DNA from: Streptomyces griseocarneus
GTDB taxonomy: Bacteria > Actinomycetota > Actinomycetes > Streptomycetales > Streptomycetaceae
Assembly: GCF_014655595.1 (NCBI RefSeq)
Contig: NZ_BNBL01000001.1
Span: 1,218,310 to 1,282,309 of the forward strand
Length of the DNA stretch: 64,000 nucleotides
Direction: 5' to 3'
Part shown: positions 1 through 9,762 of the stretch, piece by piece
How positions within the stretch are numbered: position 1 is the first letter of the stretch
Layout: each line of letters begins with the position of its first letter
Notes under the pieces: generated by a model
What the model was told of the DNA's origin: nothing
The model's database searches: none
The model's input: only the letters and a program-made list of their open reading frames with translations
Position numbers and translations under genes: made by a program

Positions 1-1
1 C

Positions 2-508
2 GTGAAAGACGGTGTACCGGTCGGCTACCCCCACACGCTGGAAGGGGCCATCTCGGCTGCCGCTCACTACGGCGACGTCCTGGACCTCTTCAATCCCAAG
101 GCTGCAGAGCAACAAGCCAGAGTTATGGCAGCTCCCAATCACCGGATGATGCTGGAAACGTATATGGTCCAATCAGCGCAGACAGCAAGGACTAATGAGG
201 GGCTTCCGGCGGACGGGGAGTCCGATAACGCCAACTTCATCACCACGCAGTCACGGGCCTACCACGTCGCCAACTCCACCGCAGACAGCGTCACTGTATG
301 GATTCTGATGGATTGCCAGACATCAGTGCGAGGAGTCGCAAGGTCTACCACACAGGTGCGCGGCGTGGTCCTGGTATGGACGGATGGCGACTGGAAGATG
401 AGCCTGCGCACTTTGGACGGCCTGCCAGACAACGCTCCCAAAAATGTCACCCCGAACAGCCAGAACGCGGCACAGGAAGGGTGGCGAAGCCTTGCCTACG
501 AGAAATAG
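2..508 (+). CDS. Conjugation-module accessory protein, 5' end outside window
   Basis: The frame is open from the first bases, so the true start is either the GTG at base 2 or, more likely, upstream of the window; 168 residues are visible. It opens with GVPVGYPHTLEGAISAA, a signature I associate with actinobacterial proteins encoded just ahead of conjugation genes, and has a WTDGDWKM strand like those of VirB8/TcpC (NTF2-like) scaffolds. No membrane segment is visible, but the usual N-terminal anchor would lie in the missing part. It overlaps the start of the TrbL-like gene, which implies co-translation. A VirB8-like role in the mating channel is inference; the family link rests on one motif. 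Confidence 0.6.
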   Translation: MKDGVPVGYPHTLEGAISAAAHYGDVLDLFNPKAAEQQARVMAAPNHRMMLETYMVQSAQTARTNEGLPADGESDNANFITTQSRAYHVANSTADSVTVWILMDCQTSVRGVARSTTQVRGVVLVWTDGDWKMSLRTLDGLPDNAPKNVTPNSQNAAQEGWRSLAYEK

Positions 509-2309
509 ATTCCTTGCCCTAGTCGTCGCGTTCTTCTTGAGCCTGCCTCTGTCCCTCATTCCGGCTTCTTCGGCAGCAGCCGACCCTACCCCCCCGAGCC
601 CCTCGGCATCAGCTAGCCCCAGCCCTCTGAAGACACTCAAAGACTGCGCCGTCGGGGACAGGTATAAGCAAAAAGCCTGCCAGGATTTCGTTGATGAACA
701 GTGCCAGGCTGACCACCCGAAGGCTGGCGAGAAGGCTTGTAAGGACTACCTCGCATGGCTGAAGATGAAATGGGCCGAGAGCTGCGGCACCGGACCCTAC
801 GCCAAGGTCTGCAAGGAAGCAGACAAGGTCTCCGACGGGGTTAACAAGGCCGCGGAGGTTGCCAAAGACCCCGCTGGAACTTTGGCGACCGCCGCATTTG
901 ACGCTGTAGCAGGTAGGTTCGGGAAGGCCGCAACGGGCATTCTTCACGACCTGACTGATGCCTTCCTGGTGGTATCGACGGTCGATCTCAGGAAGAGTGA
1001 ATACCTGCTCGATGTCTACAGCATCACCTGGGCGATTTCCTCGCTGGTGGCCCTGTTCCTGCTGATCGGGCAGTTCGCAAAAGTCGGCCTGAGCGGGGAG
1101 GGGCGCGCAGCGGCCACGGCTATCACAGGCCTGGCCAAGTGGGCTGTTGTCACTCTGGCTTCTCTGGCGGTCACGCAGGCCGCGCTCGGGGCGACGAATG
1201 CGGCCAGTAAGTGGATGATCGACCAGTACCGGGACGGAGGCGGCGAGAAGGCGTTCAAGGAGACCATGGACAAGGCCTTCCTCTTCGACTCGTCCACGAA
1301 CTCCGCGCTCGTGCTGTTGCTCGGGATTCTCGCGGCCTTGGTGACGCTGGTGCTGTGGGGCGAGATGCTGCTGCGGGCAGCGGCGATTCAGGTGCTGGTG
1401 GCCTGCATGCCGATCGTTTCGGCGGGCGGCATCATGGAGGCGACCAAGGAGTGGTGGCCCAAGGCCCGGAACGCCTTGATCGCACTGATCGTGATGAAAC
1501 CGGTGATCGTGCTGATCTTCCTGGTCGGGTTCAGTGCGACCGGCAGTTCCAAGAACTTGAACGACTTCCTGACCGGGTTGCTGACGCTTTTCCTGGCCGC
1601 CGTGGCGTGGCCGTCGATCGCCAAATTCATGACGTTCACCAGCGTGGGTTCCGGGGGAAGTCTGGCCTCCGGCCTGTTGAGCGCGGCGGGAGGCGCCGCC
1701 GCGTCCATGTTCGGTTCAGGGGGCGGCTCTCCGGCCGGAGCCGGTGCCATCGGCGGCGGCAGGGACTTTACGCGTGCGGTGGAGGCGGAGAACGACGGCG
1801 CTGTCGCGCAAGGCGGAGCCGCAGGCCGGGCCCAGGGCGGCAGAGCCGCTTCGATGGGTGTGCTGGGGGCGGCCGGCATGGCGATGCAGGTCGCCAAGGC
1901 AGGCAAGGAGCTCGCGGAGGGAGGCATGGAGGCCATGGCTGCTCACGCCGATCTCGGTCCCGGCAAGGACATGGGCGGACAGGTTGTCCTTCCACCCGGC
2001 ACGGGCGGATCAGGCGCGGGGTCTCCGCATGGCGACGACGGCGGTGCCGGGGCTTCCCCGCCGCCTCCGGCGCCGCCCGCCGCCACCGGCGGTGCTGCCG
2101 CTGGACTGCCGTCGTCGGGGGCTGCGCCGCAAGACGGTTCGGGATCGGCTCCGCCCATGGCGGTTCCGCCGGAGCGTGGGGATGCGCCGACCGCGGTGGC
2201 CTCAAGTGGGGAGCCATCGGCCACGTCAAAGGTCACCGCGACCCGTGCGCCGCTGATGCCGCCGCCGGCCCCCGCGCAGGGTTCTGATCAGGTTGGGGGG
2301 ACACAGTGA
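492..2309 (+). CDS. TrbL/VirB6-like conjugation membrane protein (SCO6881-type)
   Basis: About 605 residues. I chose the TTG at 492 because AGGAAGG lies 11 bases upstream and the product then begins with a clean signal peptide (MPTRNRFLALVVAFFLSL, cleaved near ASSAAA); an ATG at 444 is in frame but adds an arginine-rich stretch. A Cys-rich extracytoplasmic region follows (about residues 40-140), then several hydrophobic segments (about 180-390) as in TrbL/VirB6 channel proteins. The tail is long and rich in Gly, Ala and Pro. The last bases overlap the next gene (GTGA). Its position directly before the SCO6880-type, VirB4-like and VirD4-like genes supports an inner-membrane channel role. Confidence 0.75.
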   Translation: MPTRNRFLALVVAFFLSLPLSLIPASSAAADPTPPSPSASASPSPLKTLKDCAVGDRYKQKACQDFVDEQCQADHPKAGEKACKDYLAWLKMKWAESCGTGPYAKVCKEADKVSDGVNKAAEVAKDPAGTLATAAFDAVAGRFGKAATGILHDLTDAFLVVSTVDLRKSEYLLDVYSITWAISSLVALFLLIGQFAKVGLSGEGRAAATAITGLAKWAVVTLASLAVTQAALGATNAASKWMIDQYRDGGGEKAFKETMDKAFLFDSSTNSALVLLLGILAALVTLVLWGEMLLRAAAIQVLVACMPIVSAGGIMEATKEWWPKARNALIALIVMKPVIVLIFLVGFSATGSSKNLNDFLTGLLTLFLAAVAWPSIAKFMTFTSVGSGGSLASGLLSAAGGAAASMFGSGGGSPAGAGAIGGGRDFTRAVEAENDGAVAQGGAAGRAQGGRAASMGVLGAAGMAMQVAKAGKELAEGGMEAMAAHADLGPGKDMGGQVVLPPGTGGSGAGSPHGDDGGAGASPPPPAPPAATGGAAAGLPSSGAAPQDGSGSAPPMAVPPERGDAPTAVASSGEPSATSKVTATRAPLMPPPAPAQGSDQVGGTQ

Positions 2310-3835
2310 GCCAGGAACGACCGCTGGTCTATGCGGGCTGGCAGTCCGAGCGGGCCGGCTTCATGGGCTCGCTGTCGCTGACCGGGTGTCTGCTGGTGGG
2401 CGCGGCCGCTTTGTCCATCCTGATCCCCATCTATGCCCAGGATCTGTCCGGCGAGCTGATCGCCGTGCCGGTGGCGGTCGTTCTCTTCACGCTCGCCACG
2501 GTCCGCATCTATGGAATGACCGCCGACGAGTGGGCCGTACTGGCGATCCGTCACCAGATCAATGTCGCAGGAGGCAAGGACGTGTTCCTCTCCGGGGTGT
2601 TCGCCCCGCGTCGTCGTTCGGACGACCAGCAGCCCATGGACCTGCCCGGCGTCCTGGCCCGGCTGCGGATCCTCTCCGCCCCCACCGGCGGCCAGGAAGA
2701 ACTTGCTGTGGTCTATGACCCGCTGGAGAACACCTACAGCGCGGTGATGGAGATCCGCTACCCGGGTCTGGCTCTGGAGGACACCGACCAGATCAACCGC
2801 CGCGTGGCCGCATGGGGCACCTTCCTGCGGACCCAGTGCGTGGAGGACGGCCCGATCATCCGGGTCGCCGTGCATGAGCGATCGCTGCCCGACGACGGCA
2901 CCGCCCTGCAGTCGTGGACTGCCGCGCACACCGACCCGTCGGCTCCGCGAGCGGCGGTGGCCGTAGTGGAGGAGCTCGCCGCGCAGGGCGGAACCGTGGC
3001 CAACACCCGCGCCACCTATCTGACCATCACGCTGTCCGCCTCCCGCGCACGCCTGGCGATCAAGGGCGCGGGCGGCGGACGACTCGGGGCGTGTGCGGTT
3101 CTGGTCCGCGAGATCACCGCCATGTACTCGGCGCTGGCGGCTGCCGACCTCACCGTCATCCGGCGGTTGACTCCCCGGGAGCTCGCCCAGGTCGTCCGCG
3201 AGGGCTTCGACCCGGATGCGGTCAGCGAGCTGGCGATGCGCAACAACGCCGCCGCCCAGCGCACCTGGGAAGGCGTAGAGCCGGGTGCGGACCCCGAACT
3301 CGCGGGGCCGGCCGCCGCCCGGGCCGCGCGCGGCAGTTACCAGCACGACGGTGCCATCTCCGTGACGTACCAGGTCCGCAGCTGGCCTGCCTCGGCCGTT
3401 TACGCCACCTGTCTGCAGTCCCTGCTGCGGCCGCGGCCCACCGCACGCCGGTCGCTGACGCTGGCGTACGAGCCACTCGGTCCGCGCCGGGCCCGCGCTG
3501 AGCTGTCGAAGGAGCGCACGAAGAGGGACGTGGCACGCCGGCTGCGGGCGAAGACGGGCAGGATCGAGTCGATGGACGAACGGGCCGATATGGCCCGGGC
3601 GATTGAGCAGGACATGGCGCGTGCCTCCGGGCACGGCATCGTGCGCTTCACCGGTCTGGTGACCGTCACCGTCACCGACCCCGAAGAGCTGGAGACCGCC
3701 TGTGCCGAGCTGCAGCAGGACGGCGCCGCTGCCGGTCTGGAGTTGCGCCGCATGTGGTACGCGCAGGATGCCGGTTTCGCGGCGGCGGCGCTGCCGCTCG
3801 GGCAGGGCCTGCCCGCGCGTAGGGCGGTGATCTGA
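2306..3835 (+). CDS. SCO6880 family conjugation protein
   Basis: A 509-residue protein with a GTG start overlapping the previous stop. Two hydrophobic segments near residues 20-70 resemble the PrgI/VirB3-like membrane module; the rest is soluble and alpha/beta. The N-terminus (SQERPLVYAGWQSERAGF) fits the SCO6880 family, named for the S. coelicolor gene in a comparable cluster. In such clusters it sits between the TrbL-like channel and the VirB4-like ATPase and may combine VirB3-like and VirB4 N-terminal functions (inference). Its stop overlaps the ATG of the next gene (TGATG), so translation is probably coupled. No Walker motif is present. Confidence 0.85.
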   Translation: MSQERPLVYAGWQSERAGFMGSLSLTGCLLVGAAALSILIPIYAQDLSGELIAVPVAVVLFTLATVRIYGMTADEWAVLAIRHQINVAGGKDVFLSGVFAPRRRSDDQQPMDLPGVLARLRILSAPTGGQEELAVVYDPLENTYSAVMEIRYPGLALEDTDQINRRVAAWGTFLRTQCVEDGPIIRVAVHERSLPDDGTALQSWTAAHTDPSAPRAAVAVVEELAAQGGTVANTRATYLTITLSASRARLAIKGAGGGRLGACAVLVREITAMYSALAAADLTVIRRLTPRELAQVVREGFDPDAVSELAMRNNAAAQRTWEGVEPGADPELAGPAAARAARGSYQHDGAISVTYQVRSWPASAVYATCLQSLLRPRPTARRSLTLAYEPLGPRRARAELSKERTKRDVARRLRAKTGRIESMDERADMARAIEQDMARASGHGIVRFTGLVTVTVTDPEELETACAELQQDGAAAGLELRRMWYAQDAGFAAAALPLGQGLPARRAVI

Positions 3836-5358
3836 TGGCGCTGTTCTCCCGCACCCGCGATCGTGAGGACGAAACGTCTCTGCCGTCGCAGGGGTTCGAG
3901 CACCTGCTGGGGGAGGGGCGTCTGCGTCCGGCCCCCGCACCCAAGGCGAAGAAGAAGGCCCGTGAGGGCATCGGCTTCGTACCGCCGCGACGTGGTGTGA
4001 ACGCGGCCTACGCCGGCCGGGCCGCCAACGAGGCGGCGCCCGAGGTACACCGCGCCGATACCTCCCAGGTCTCGGGTCTGTACCCGTTCCTGCACGCGAG
4101 CAGCCTGCCGCCTGTTGGCGCGTACATCGGCTGGAACGTGCTGAGCATGCGCGCGTTCTCCGCGCACCCCAGCGTGTGGGTGGCGGAGGGCCTGGTCACC
4201 AACCCGAACGTCATGATTACCGGCATCCCCGGCTCCGGTAAGTCCGCACACATCAAGGCGCTGTGCCTGCGCCTCATGGCGTTCGGCACCCACACCCTGA
4301 TCGCCGGGGACGTGAAGGGTGAGTACGGCGAGCTGTGCCGCTACCTCGGCTACGAGCCCCTGCTCCTGGGCCCGGGCATGAGCGGCCGGCTGAACCCCCT
4401 GGACGCGGGCCCGCTGGGACAGGGCCTGGACGAGGTCAAGGACCGGGCCGTGTTCCTGACACGGCTCACCGAAATTCACCGGCGCCGGCTGTCCCTGCTC
4501 AAGGCTCTGCTGGAACTGCAACTGCGCCGGACTCTGCTGGCAGAGGAGGAAGAGGCCGTCTCGGCGGCGATCCGGGAGGTCACCGGAGAGCTCGCCGGGA
4601 ACACCAAGCTCACGCCGCCGACCTTGCCGGCCGTCCACGCCGCGCTGAAGGACCCGAGCAAGGCGATGGCCTACGAACTGAGAGTCCGCGACGAAGACAT
4701 CCAGACCACCCGGGAACTCACGCGGTCCATCCGGGCCGCCCTGGGCGCCATGGTCAACGGCCACCTCGGAGGCCTGTTCGACGCCGAGACCTCCAGCGAA
4801 CTGGACTTCTCCGCCCCGATCCAGTGCGTGGACATCTCCCGCATGAAGGACTACGGCGACGACATCGTCTCCATGATTCTCACCTGCGTCAGCTCCTGGG
4901 CGCAGGCGGCGATTGACACCCCCGGGCCGCCCCGGCTGGTGGTCCGTGACGAGTTGTGGCGGGCGATGCGTTCCGGCGGTTCCTCCATGGTTCGGAAGAT
5001 CGACAGTGACCTGCGGCTGTCGCGTGCCGACGGCACGATTCAGGTCCTCGCCACGCACCGCCTCACCGACTTCGAGTCGGTCGGCTCCGCGGACTCGGAG
5101 GCGGTTGCCATTGCCAAGGACATGATCAGCAGCTGTGAGACGCGTATCCAGCTGGCCCAGGACTCCCGCCCTCTCCAGGCGATCCAGGAAGCCGTCGGGC
5201 TGACCGATGCCGAGTACGACCTGATCAGCTCCTGGGGCAAGGCTCATGCCGGCCGGGCGCTGTGGAAGGTGGGCAAGGCCGGCTCGCACCCGGTGCAGCT
5301 GCACCTGACGGCACTGGAGAAGAAGCTGTTCCACACGGACGAGCGGATGACGGTATGA
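3835..5358 (+). CDS. VirB4-like conjugative transfer ATPase
   Basis: A 507-residue cytoplasmic ATPase. Walker A is GIPGSGKS at residues 130-137, and a Walker B-like stretch RLVVRDELWRAM lies near 365-375. The sequence HRLTDFESVGSA with following SSCETRIQLAQD matches the sensor/arginine region of VirB4/TraC-type enzymes. It should power assembly of, or transport through, the mating channel at the inner membrane. The ATG overlaps the SCO6880 stop by one base and the stop overlaps the next ATG (ATGA), so the order SCO6880-VirB4-VirD4 is translationally coupled. Length suits the short actinobacterial form, in which the VirB4 N-terminal part is on the SCO6880 protein. Confidence 0.85.
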   Translation: MALFSRTRDREDETSLPSQGFEHLLGEGRLRPAPAPKAKKKAREGIGFVPPRRGVNAAYAGRAANEAAPEVHRADTSQVSGLYPFLHASSLPPVGAYIGWNVLSMRAFSAHPSVWVAEGLVTNPNVMITGIPGSGKSAHIKALCLRLMAFGTHTLIAGDVKGEYGELCRYLGYEPLLLGPGMSGRLNPLDAGPLGQGLDEVKDRAVFLTRLTEIHRRRLSLLKALLELQLRRTLLAEEEEAVSAAIREVTGELAGNTKLTPPTLPAVHAALKDPSKAMAYELRVRDEDIQTTRELTRSIRAALGAMVNGHLGGLFDAETSSELDFSAPIQCVDISRMKDYGDDIVSMILTCVSSWAQAAIDTPGPPRLVVRDELWRAMRSGGSSMVRKIDSDLRLSRADGTIQVLATHRLTDFESVGSADSEAVAIAKDMISSCETRIQLAQDSRPLQAIQEAVGLTDAEYDLISSWGKAHAGRALWKVGKAGSHPVQLHLTALEKKLFHTDERMTV

Positions 5359-7067
5359 GCGGGGGCGGGAAGTCGGCCAGCAGTGGGGGTCTGCTGGGCC
5401 CGAGCCTGCTGTTGGGCGGTATCGGGATGGCGGCCTGCACCCTGGTCACCGGGCCGGCAGCCGCGCTGCTGTCCGGCCGTAGCTGGGCGACAGCGGCCGC
5501 GGACCCGGCCACCACCGTCATCACCGCCGTTGCCCAAGGGCCCGGTCAGGCTTGGACTCCAGGTCCGCCGTCATGGCTGTTCTGGACGCTGACGGTGCTG
5601 GTGTGGGCAGTGCTCGCCTGGGTCGCGCTGTGGCTGTGGAAGCGCTTGGGCCGCCCGAAGCAGGAGGGAGCGCAGTGGGGTGGTGCCCGCGTCGAGCGGA
5701 AGCTCATGGTGGAGGAGGCGCCCCATAAGCGGCGTAACCAGATCACGGCCGGCCGCGGCATGACCACCAAGAAGATCGTGGCTTCCCGCCCGAACATCTC
5801 CGCCACGGTCTTCGGTGTGCCCGGCAGCAGCAAGACGACCGGTTTGGTCCTGCCGAATGCGGCGGAGTGGCAGGGGCCGCTGGTGGTGACCACCACCAAG
5901 GCCGCTGACCTGGACATCATTTACGCCCGTCGCCGCGCGCTCGGGCCCGTGTGGGTTATCGCCCCCGCAGGTATCCCCGGCCGATCCACCCAGAAGTGGT
6001 CGCCGGTGGACTACTGCACCGACGCCAAGGCTGCTGACCGCATGGCCGCGTGGATGGCCGAAGCCGCCTCCTCCAGCGAGGACAAGCGCGCCGCGCCCTG
6101 GATCGACCAGGCCAAGAACGTCCTCAAGGGCGTCCTGCTCGCCTCCTACCTGTCCGGCGGCGGCATCAACGGCATGCGCCGCTGGCTCGGCCTGGGCAAG
6201 GACGCCGTGGACCACGTCCGCGCCGTGCTCCTCCAGCACGGCTACACCGACGTCGCCGACGATTACGCCTCCCCGTGGCTGCGCCTGCACGAGGACGGCA
6301 TCGGCTCGATCCAGTTCAGCCTCAACGTCCTGGCCCGCGTCTACGCCGACGAGGAGGTCCGCGAGACCTGCTCCGGCACCGACTTCACCGTCGAGGAGCT
6401 CCTGGATCAGAACGGCACCGTCTGCCTCATCGCGAGCGAGGCGGACGCCGAGCGGTTCGCACCGCTGCTGACCTCGATCATCGCCTCGATCATCCACGGC
6501 GCCGAAGTCCGCTACAACACCACCGGCCAGCCACTCGACCCCTCCCTCGGCGTCATGGTCGACGAGGCCGGCAACATGCTCCGTTACCCCCGCCTGCCCA
6601 ACATCCTGACCACCGGCCGCGGCATGGGCATCGACATCCTCACCGTCTGGCACGACCTCTCCCAGCTACGCGAAAGCCTCGGCACCCAAAAGGCCAACAC
6701 CGTGCTCTCCGCCTCCGGCCTGCGCATGCTGCTGCCCGGCTGCGGAGACCTCGAGACCCTGCGCTACTTCTCCGGCCTCTACGGGCGTACCGAAACCCTG
6801 CGCACCTCCGTCAGCCGCTCACGTGGCGAGTACTCCACGAACACCTCGCTCACCGAGACCGACCTCGCCCCCATTCACTCTCTTCAGCAGTTGCCCGACT
6901 TCACGGCCATCGCCCAGTACTCGAATCTGCCGCCGATCAAGGTTCGTATGCGGCTCACCTTCCGCGACAAGGACCTCAAGAAGCTTCTCGCCGCCCCTGC
7001 TCCGGTCACTGGGGCGGTCAGCCTGGACAAGCCCACCGCGACGACCGAAGGAGCCGGCCGTGTATGA
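5355..7067 (+). CDS. VirD4/TraG-like type IV coupling protein
   Basis: A 570-residue membrane-anchored ATPase. The ATG at 5355 overlaps the previous stop (ATGA) and gives a Gly/Ser-rich start, then two membrane segments (about residues 12-45 and 70-95). Walker A is GVPGSSKT at 154-161; GVMVDEAGNM near 395-404 is Walker B, followed by a TTGRGMGIDILTVWHDLSQL block typical of TraG/VirD4/TraD. This protein docks the transferred DNA-protein substrate on the channel. It could also pass protein substrates, which matters for the shared toxin tails noted elsewhere in this window. No relaxase gene is visible here; it probably lies outside. Confidence 0.85.
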   Translation: MSGGGKSASSGGLLGPSLLLGGIGMAACTLVTGPAAALLSGRSWATAAADPATTVITAVAQGPGQAWTPGPPSWLFWTLTVLVWAVLAWVALWLWKRLGRPKQEGAQWGGARVERKLMVEEAPHKRRNQITAGRGMTTKKIVASRPNISATVFGVPGSSKTTGLVLPNAAEWQGPLVVTTTKAADLDIIYARRRALGPVWVIAPAGIPGRSTQKWSPVDYCTDAKAADRMAAWMAEAASSSEDKRAAPWIDQAKNVLKGVLLASYLSGGGINGMRRWLGLGKDAVDHVRAVLLQHGYTDVADDYASPWLRLHEDGIGSIQFSLNVLARVYADEEVRETCSGTDFTVEELLDQNGTVCLIASEADAERFAPLLTSIIASIIHGAEVRYNTTGQPLDPSLGVMVDEAGNMLRYPRLPNILTTGRGMGIDILTVWHDLSQLRESLGTQKANTVLSASGLRMLLPGCGDLETLRYFSGLYGRTETLRTSVSRSRGEYSTNTSLTETDLAPIHSLQQLPDFTAIAQYSNLPPIKVRMRLTFRDKDLKKLLAAPAPVTGAVSLDKPTATTEGAGRV

Positions 7068-7584
7068 CCCGCTCGATGACCCGGCTTCCTTGTGGCCTGA
7101 CCCACCCGGAGGGCAACCGTCGGCTGGCCAGGAGCCGGGGGTGCGGCGCTGGGTGTGGTCGGCCATGAAGCCGCCTGAGCGGCGCGCCCGGCTGCGCGAA
7201 CTCGCCGAATGGGTCGACTGGCTTCGCACCACCTTCGAGCTGCACAACCAGATCCCGCGCTGCTGGTACATGCACCAGCCGGTCGTCGAACACCTCACCG
7301 CCCTCTACGCCGGCTGGCTCCGCGTCTACGCCGGCGCTCCGCCGGCCGGGATGGGTGAGGCCGACTGGATCAGCACACTTCATGCCTTCACGCCGCGCCT
7401 GCAGCTGGCAGCCTGCGCGACCGGCATTCATCAGGACCCGCCTCCGGTCGTCCCGCCGCCGCCCGGGACATTGGAGGATTTTGAGCTGCATCTGGCGACG
7501 TCCGGGATGGCCACTGCGGCTGCCCGGCACCCGGCCCAGGCCGAGCTTGACCGGCTTGCTGCTGAAGCCGACCCGCCGCTGTAG
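7060..7584 (+). CDS. DUF4913 domain protein of conjugation operon
   Basis: A 174-residue soluble protein. The GTG at 7060 overlaps the coupling-protein gene by 8 bases and is preceded by GAAGGAG. The core RELAEWVDWLRTTFELHN and IPRCWYMHQPVVEHLTALY fits DUF4913, common on Streptomyces plasmids and integrative elements. The N-terminus is acidic and Pro-rich; the C-terminus carries a Pro-rich linker and short helix. Function is unknown. Coupling to the VirD4-like gene suggests a role in substrate docking or DNA processing, which is inference. Confidence 0.75.
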   Translation: MYDPLDDPASLWPDPPGGQPSAGQEPGVRRWVWSAMKPPERRARLRELAEWVDWLRTTFELHNQIPRCWYMHQPVVEHLTALYAGWLRVYAGAPPAGMGEADWISTLHAFTPRLQLAACATGIHQDPPPVVPPPPGTLEDFELHLATSGMATAAARHPAQAELDRLAAEADPPL

Positions 7585-7861
7585 CCGACGGACGGGACGG
7601 CGGTGATACCAGGACCAGGACTAGGCGAAGGTTGGGCTCGAGCCGATTGAACGAGGCTGCCCCAGCCCCACGGAACCACCGGAGGCCCGCGCCGCGGCTG
7701 CGCCAGGCACAGCGCCCGCCAGTGACCAGAAAGCCGAGGCCGTTCAGGGAACCGTCGAGAACATTGGGCCTACTTTGCCGACGGCCCCCTGGCAGAGGAG
7801 CCGGACACCCGGCCGAAGTAGCCGGAGACCTACCGGATCAGACCGTATGGAGGGAACAACC

Positions 7862-9324
7862 ATGGCCACGCCCAGCGCCGAACCGGAGCAGGCCCCGGCG
7901 GCTACGCCTGCCCCGGCTCCGTCGTCCCCCCGCCGCCCCGAGCTGCCGCTATGGACAGGAAATGGCCTGCCCGACGGCAAGTGGGAGCGGCACGGCAATG
8001 CTTTGCACGACTACTTCGACGATCGGCCCACATGGCGGCTCAAGCCCGATCAAGCTGCCCAGCAGCCGCCCGTGCATCCTCAGCCAGCCGCAGCCCCCAC
8101 ACGTGCTGAGGCACCGTCGGACGCAGGCCTGTGGGCGGGGGTGGACGAGGTAAGGGAGGCGTGGCAGGAACACGTCCCCGCTGACCCCAGCACTGCCGAG
8201 GATGCCTGGCAAGCAATCCTGCGCGAGCTGCGGACACTCGATCAAGCGCTTCAGGCAGCCGGCGGCAGCCCCGCCGGGCCTGCCCGGCCTGCCGCGGCGG
8301 CCGAACCCGCGCACCCGACAGATCCTGAGAAGGCCGCCGGCGCGGTCAACACGGCTCTGGACACGGTGGACCAGCACGCAGCTGCCGGCCTCCGGGACTC
8401 GCCTGAGTGGCAACAGCTGCAGACCATCCGCGGTGCTGCCCGGAACCTGTGGGACACCTTGAAGGGGAGAGCCGGGGAGTACTGGCACTCCTTCCGTGAA
8501 GACGTCCGCTTCGAGACGTTCTGGAAGACCGTCTCGATACGCGCATGCGAGAAGATCGCGGAGATCGCCATCAGCGCGGCTGACCGGATCCACCGCTCGA
8601 CCGCAGGCGACCTCCCCACCGCCGACGCCCTTCTCGCGCTGAGCAACACCAGCCTCGCCTACAGCACCACGGCGCGCGAGAGCGTGGCACCAGCCCTGTA
8701 ACCGAAGGAACAGCCCGAGGCCCGGCAGGCTGTCGGCACGCAGCAGGTGGCGGCCGGTACCACCGTCCAGCAGGTCGACCAGCCTCATCAGACGACGGCC
8801 GAACCCCAGCACGTACACCAGACCCAGCGACCGGAAGGACCGGCCCCGTACGCCTCGCAGGCCGAAACGGTCCAGGGCACGCACGAGATCGTGCGCCACT
8901 TCCGTACATGGTGCGAAACCCCTATGGGGCAGGAACTCGTGCACGGTGACCACCCAAGGCTCGTGGCCTTCCGGGACGCCTGGAAGGAGCTCCCGCCCGC
9001 AGACATGCCCAACGGACCGGGCGCTGCCGCCGCCCCGTACGGGGATGTCGCGGCCAACGCCCGGTCGCTGTGGCGCGAGGCCGCAGCGTCGGGCCGTTTC
9101 GCCGACGCCGACCTCACGGTGTTGTGTGCCATCGCCGACACGGCAAGAGCTCATTCCCAGCGCCTGGGGGCCGCCGCACCCCCTGTCGGTGGTGCGGCGG
9201 CCGCTGCCCCCTCCCGGCACACTGCAGCGACGACCCCACAGCAGCCCAGCAAGCACCGCCGCGCCCGCGCGCGGCGACCGCCTCACCGCCGGCCCCGGCG
9301 AGCTCGCCACGCATCTCGGCTTAG
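7862..9324 (+). pseudogene. Element gene of unknown function, copy 1, broken by stop and frameshift
   Basis: ATG at 7862 follows GAGGGAAC. The first 279 residues include NLWDTLKGRAGEYWHSF and RFETFWKTVSIRACEKIAE and end at TAA 8699-8701. The same frame then reopens (PKEQPEARQAVGTQQV) and matches the continuation of a related copy at 20.5-21.6 kb, where the corresponding codon reads CAG. Further on, PYASQAETVQGTHEIVRHF and the MGQELVHGDHPRLVAF region also match copy 2. Near 9.2 kb homology moves to the +2 frame and ends in SPRISA at the TAG 9322, exactly as in copy 2. I read this as one gene with a nonsense codon and a frameshift. An annotator might instead call 7862-8701 and 8747-9340 as two CDSs. 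Family not recognised. Confidence 0.6.
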
Positions 9325-9620
9325 CAACGACATGTGGTGAGTTCAACCAGCTGCTGCCCAGCGACACCCAGTGGGACCGAGCACGCCTCGCGCAGCAGAA
9401 TTTCATGCTCAGAATGTGGGTGATCGACCAGCTCGGTCCCGATGACAAGGACCCGGACTGGAACCCCGAAAGACTGGCGACCGATACTGCCGCGGTCCTT
9501 ACTCTCGCCCCTTGTGATGCCCGTGCTCTCACAGCCCACTGGCGTAGCCTCGGCATCGATCAGATCGGCGAGCTGCGGCGGTACAAGAACCTGACCGTCC
9601 ACCTGGACGGGGGCTTGTGA
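9325..9620 (+). CDS. Possible hypothetical protein, start unclear
   Basis: Frame 3 reads protein-like sequence to a TGA at 9618-9620: CGEFNQLLPSDTQWDRARL, then WVIDQLGPDDKDPDWNPE and an HWRSLGIDQIGELRRYKNL end. No good ribosome site or start is visible; ATG 9405 is internal, and the frame stays open upstream into the decayed copy-1 gene. It may be the 3' part of a longer gene whose 5' part was lost, or be read by frameshift from the preceding gene. No known domain was recognised. Confidence 0.4.
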
Positions 9621-9762
9621 AGCACTTGCGCCCTGGCCCATCACGGGATCAGTTTCTTGTCTGGGCTGAGATACATCGACACTTGCCCTGAACGGCTCGC
9701 GTGGTCAGCCCGCCGGGTGACTGTCCCAGGGAGGGTCACACGGCTCGCCAGCCGGGGTCTCT

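Noticed and set aside
2288..3940. 550-codon minus-strand frame opposite the SCO6880 gene
   Set aside because: Antisense of a recognised gene; Arg/Gly/Gln-rich shadow composition, no motif or ribosome site.
3400..5334. 644-codon minus-strand frame opposite the VirB4-like ATPase
   Set aside because: Lies over a gene with clear Walker motifs and coupled starts; shadow frame of high-GC codon use.
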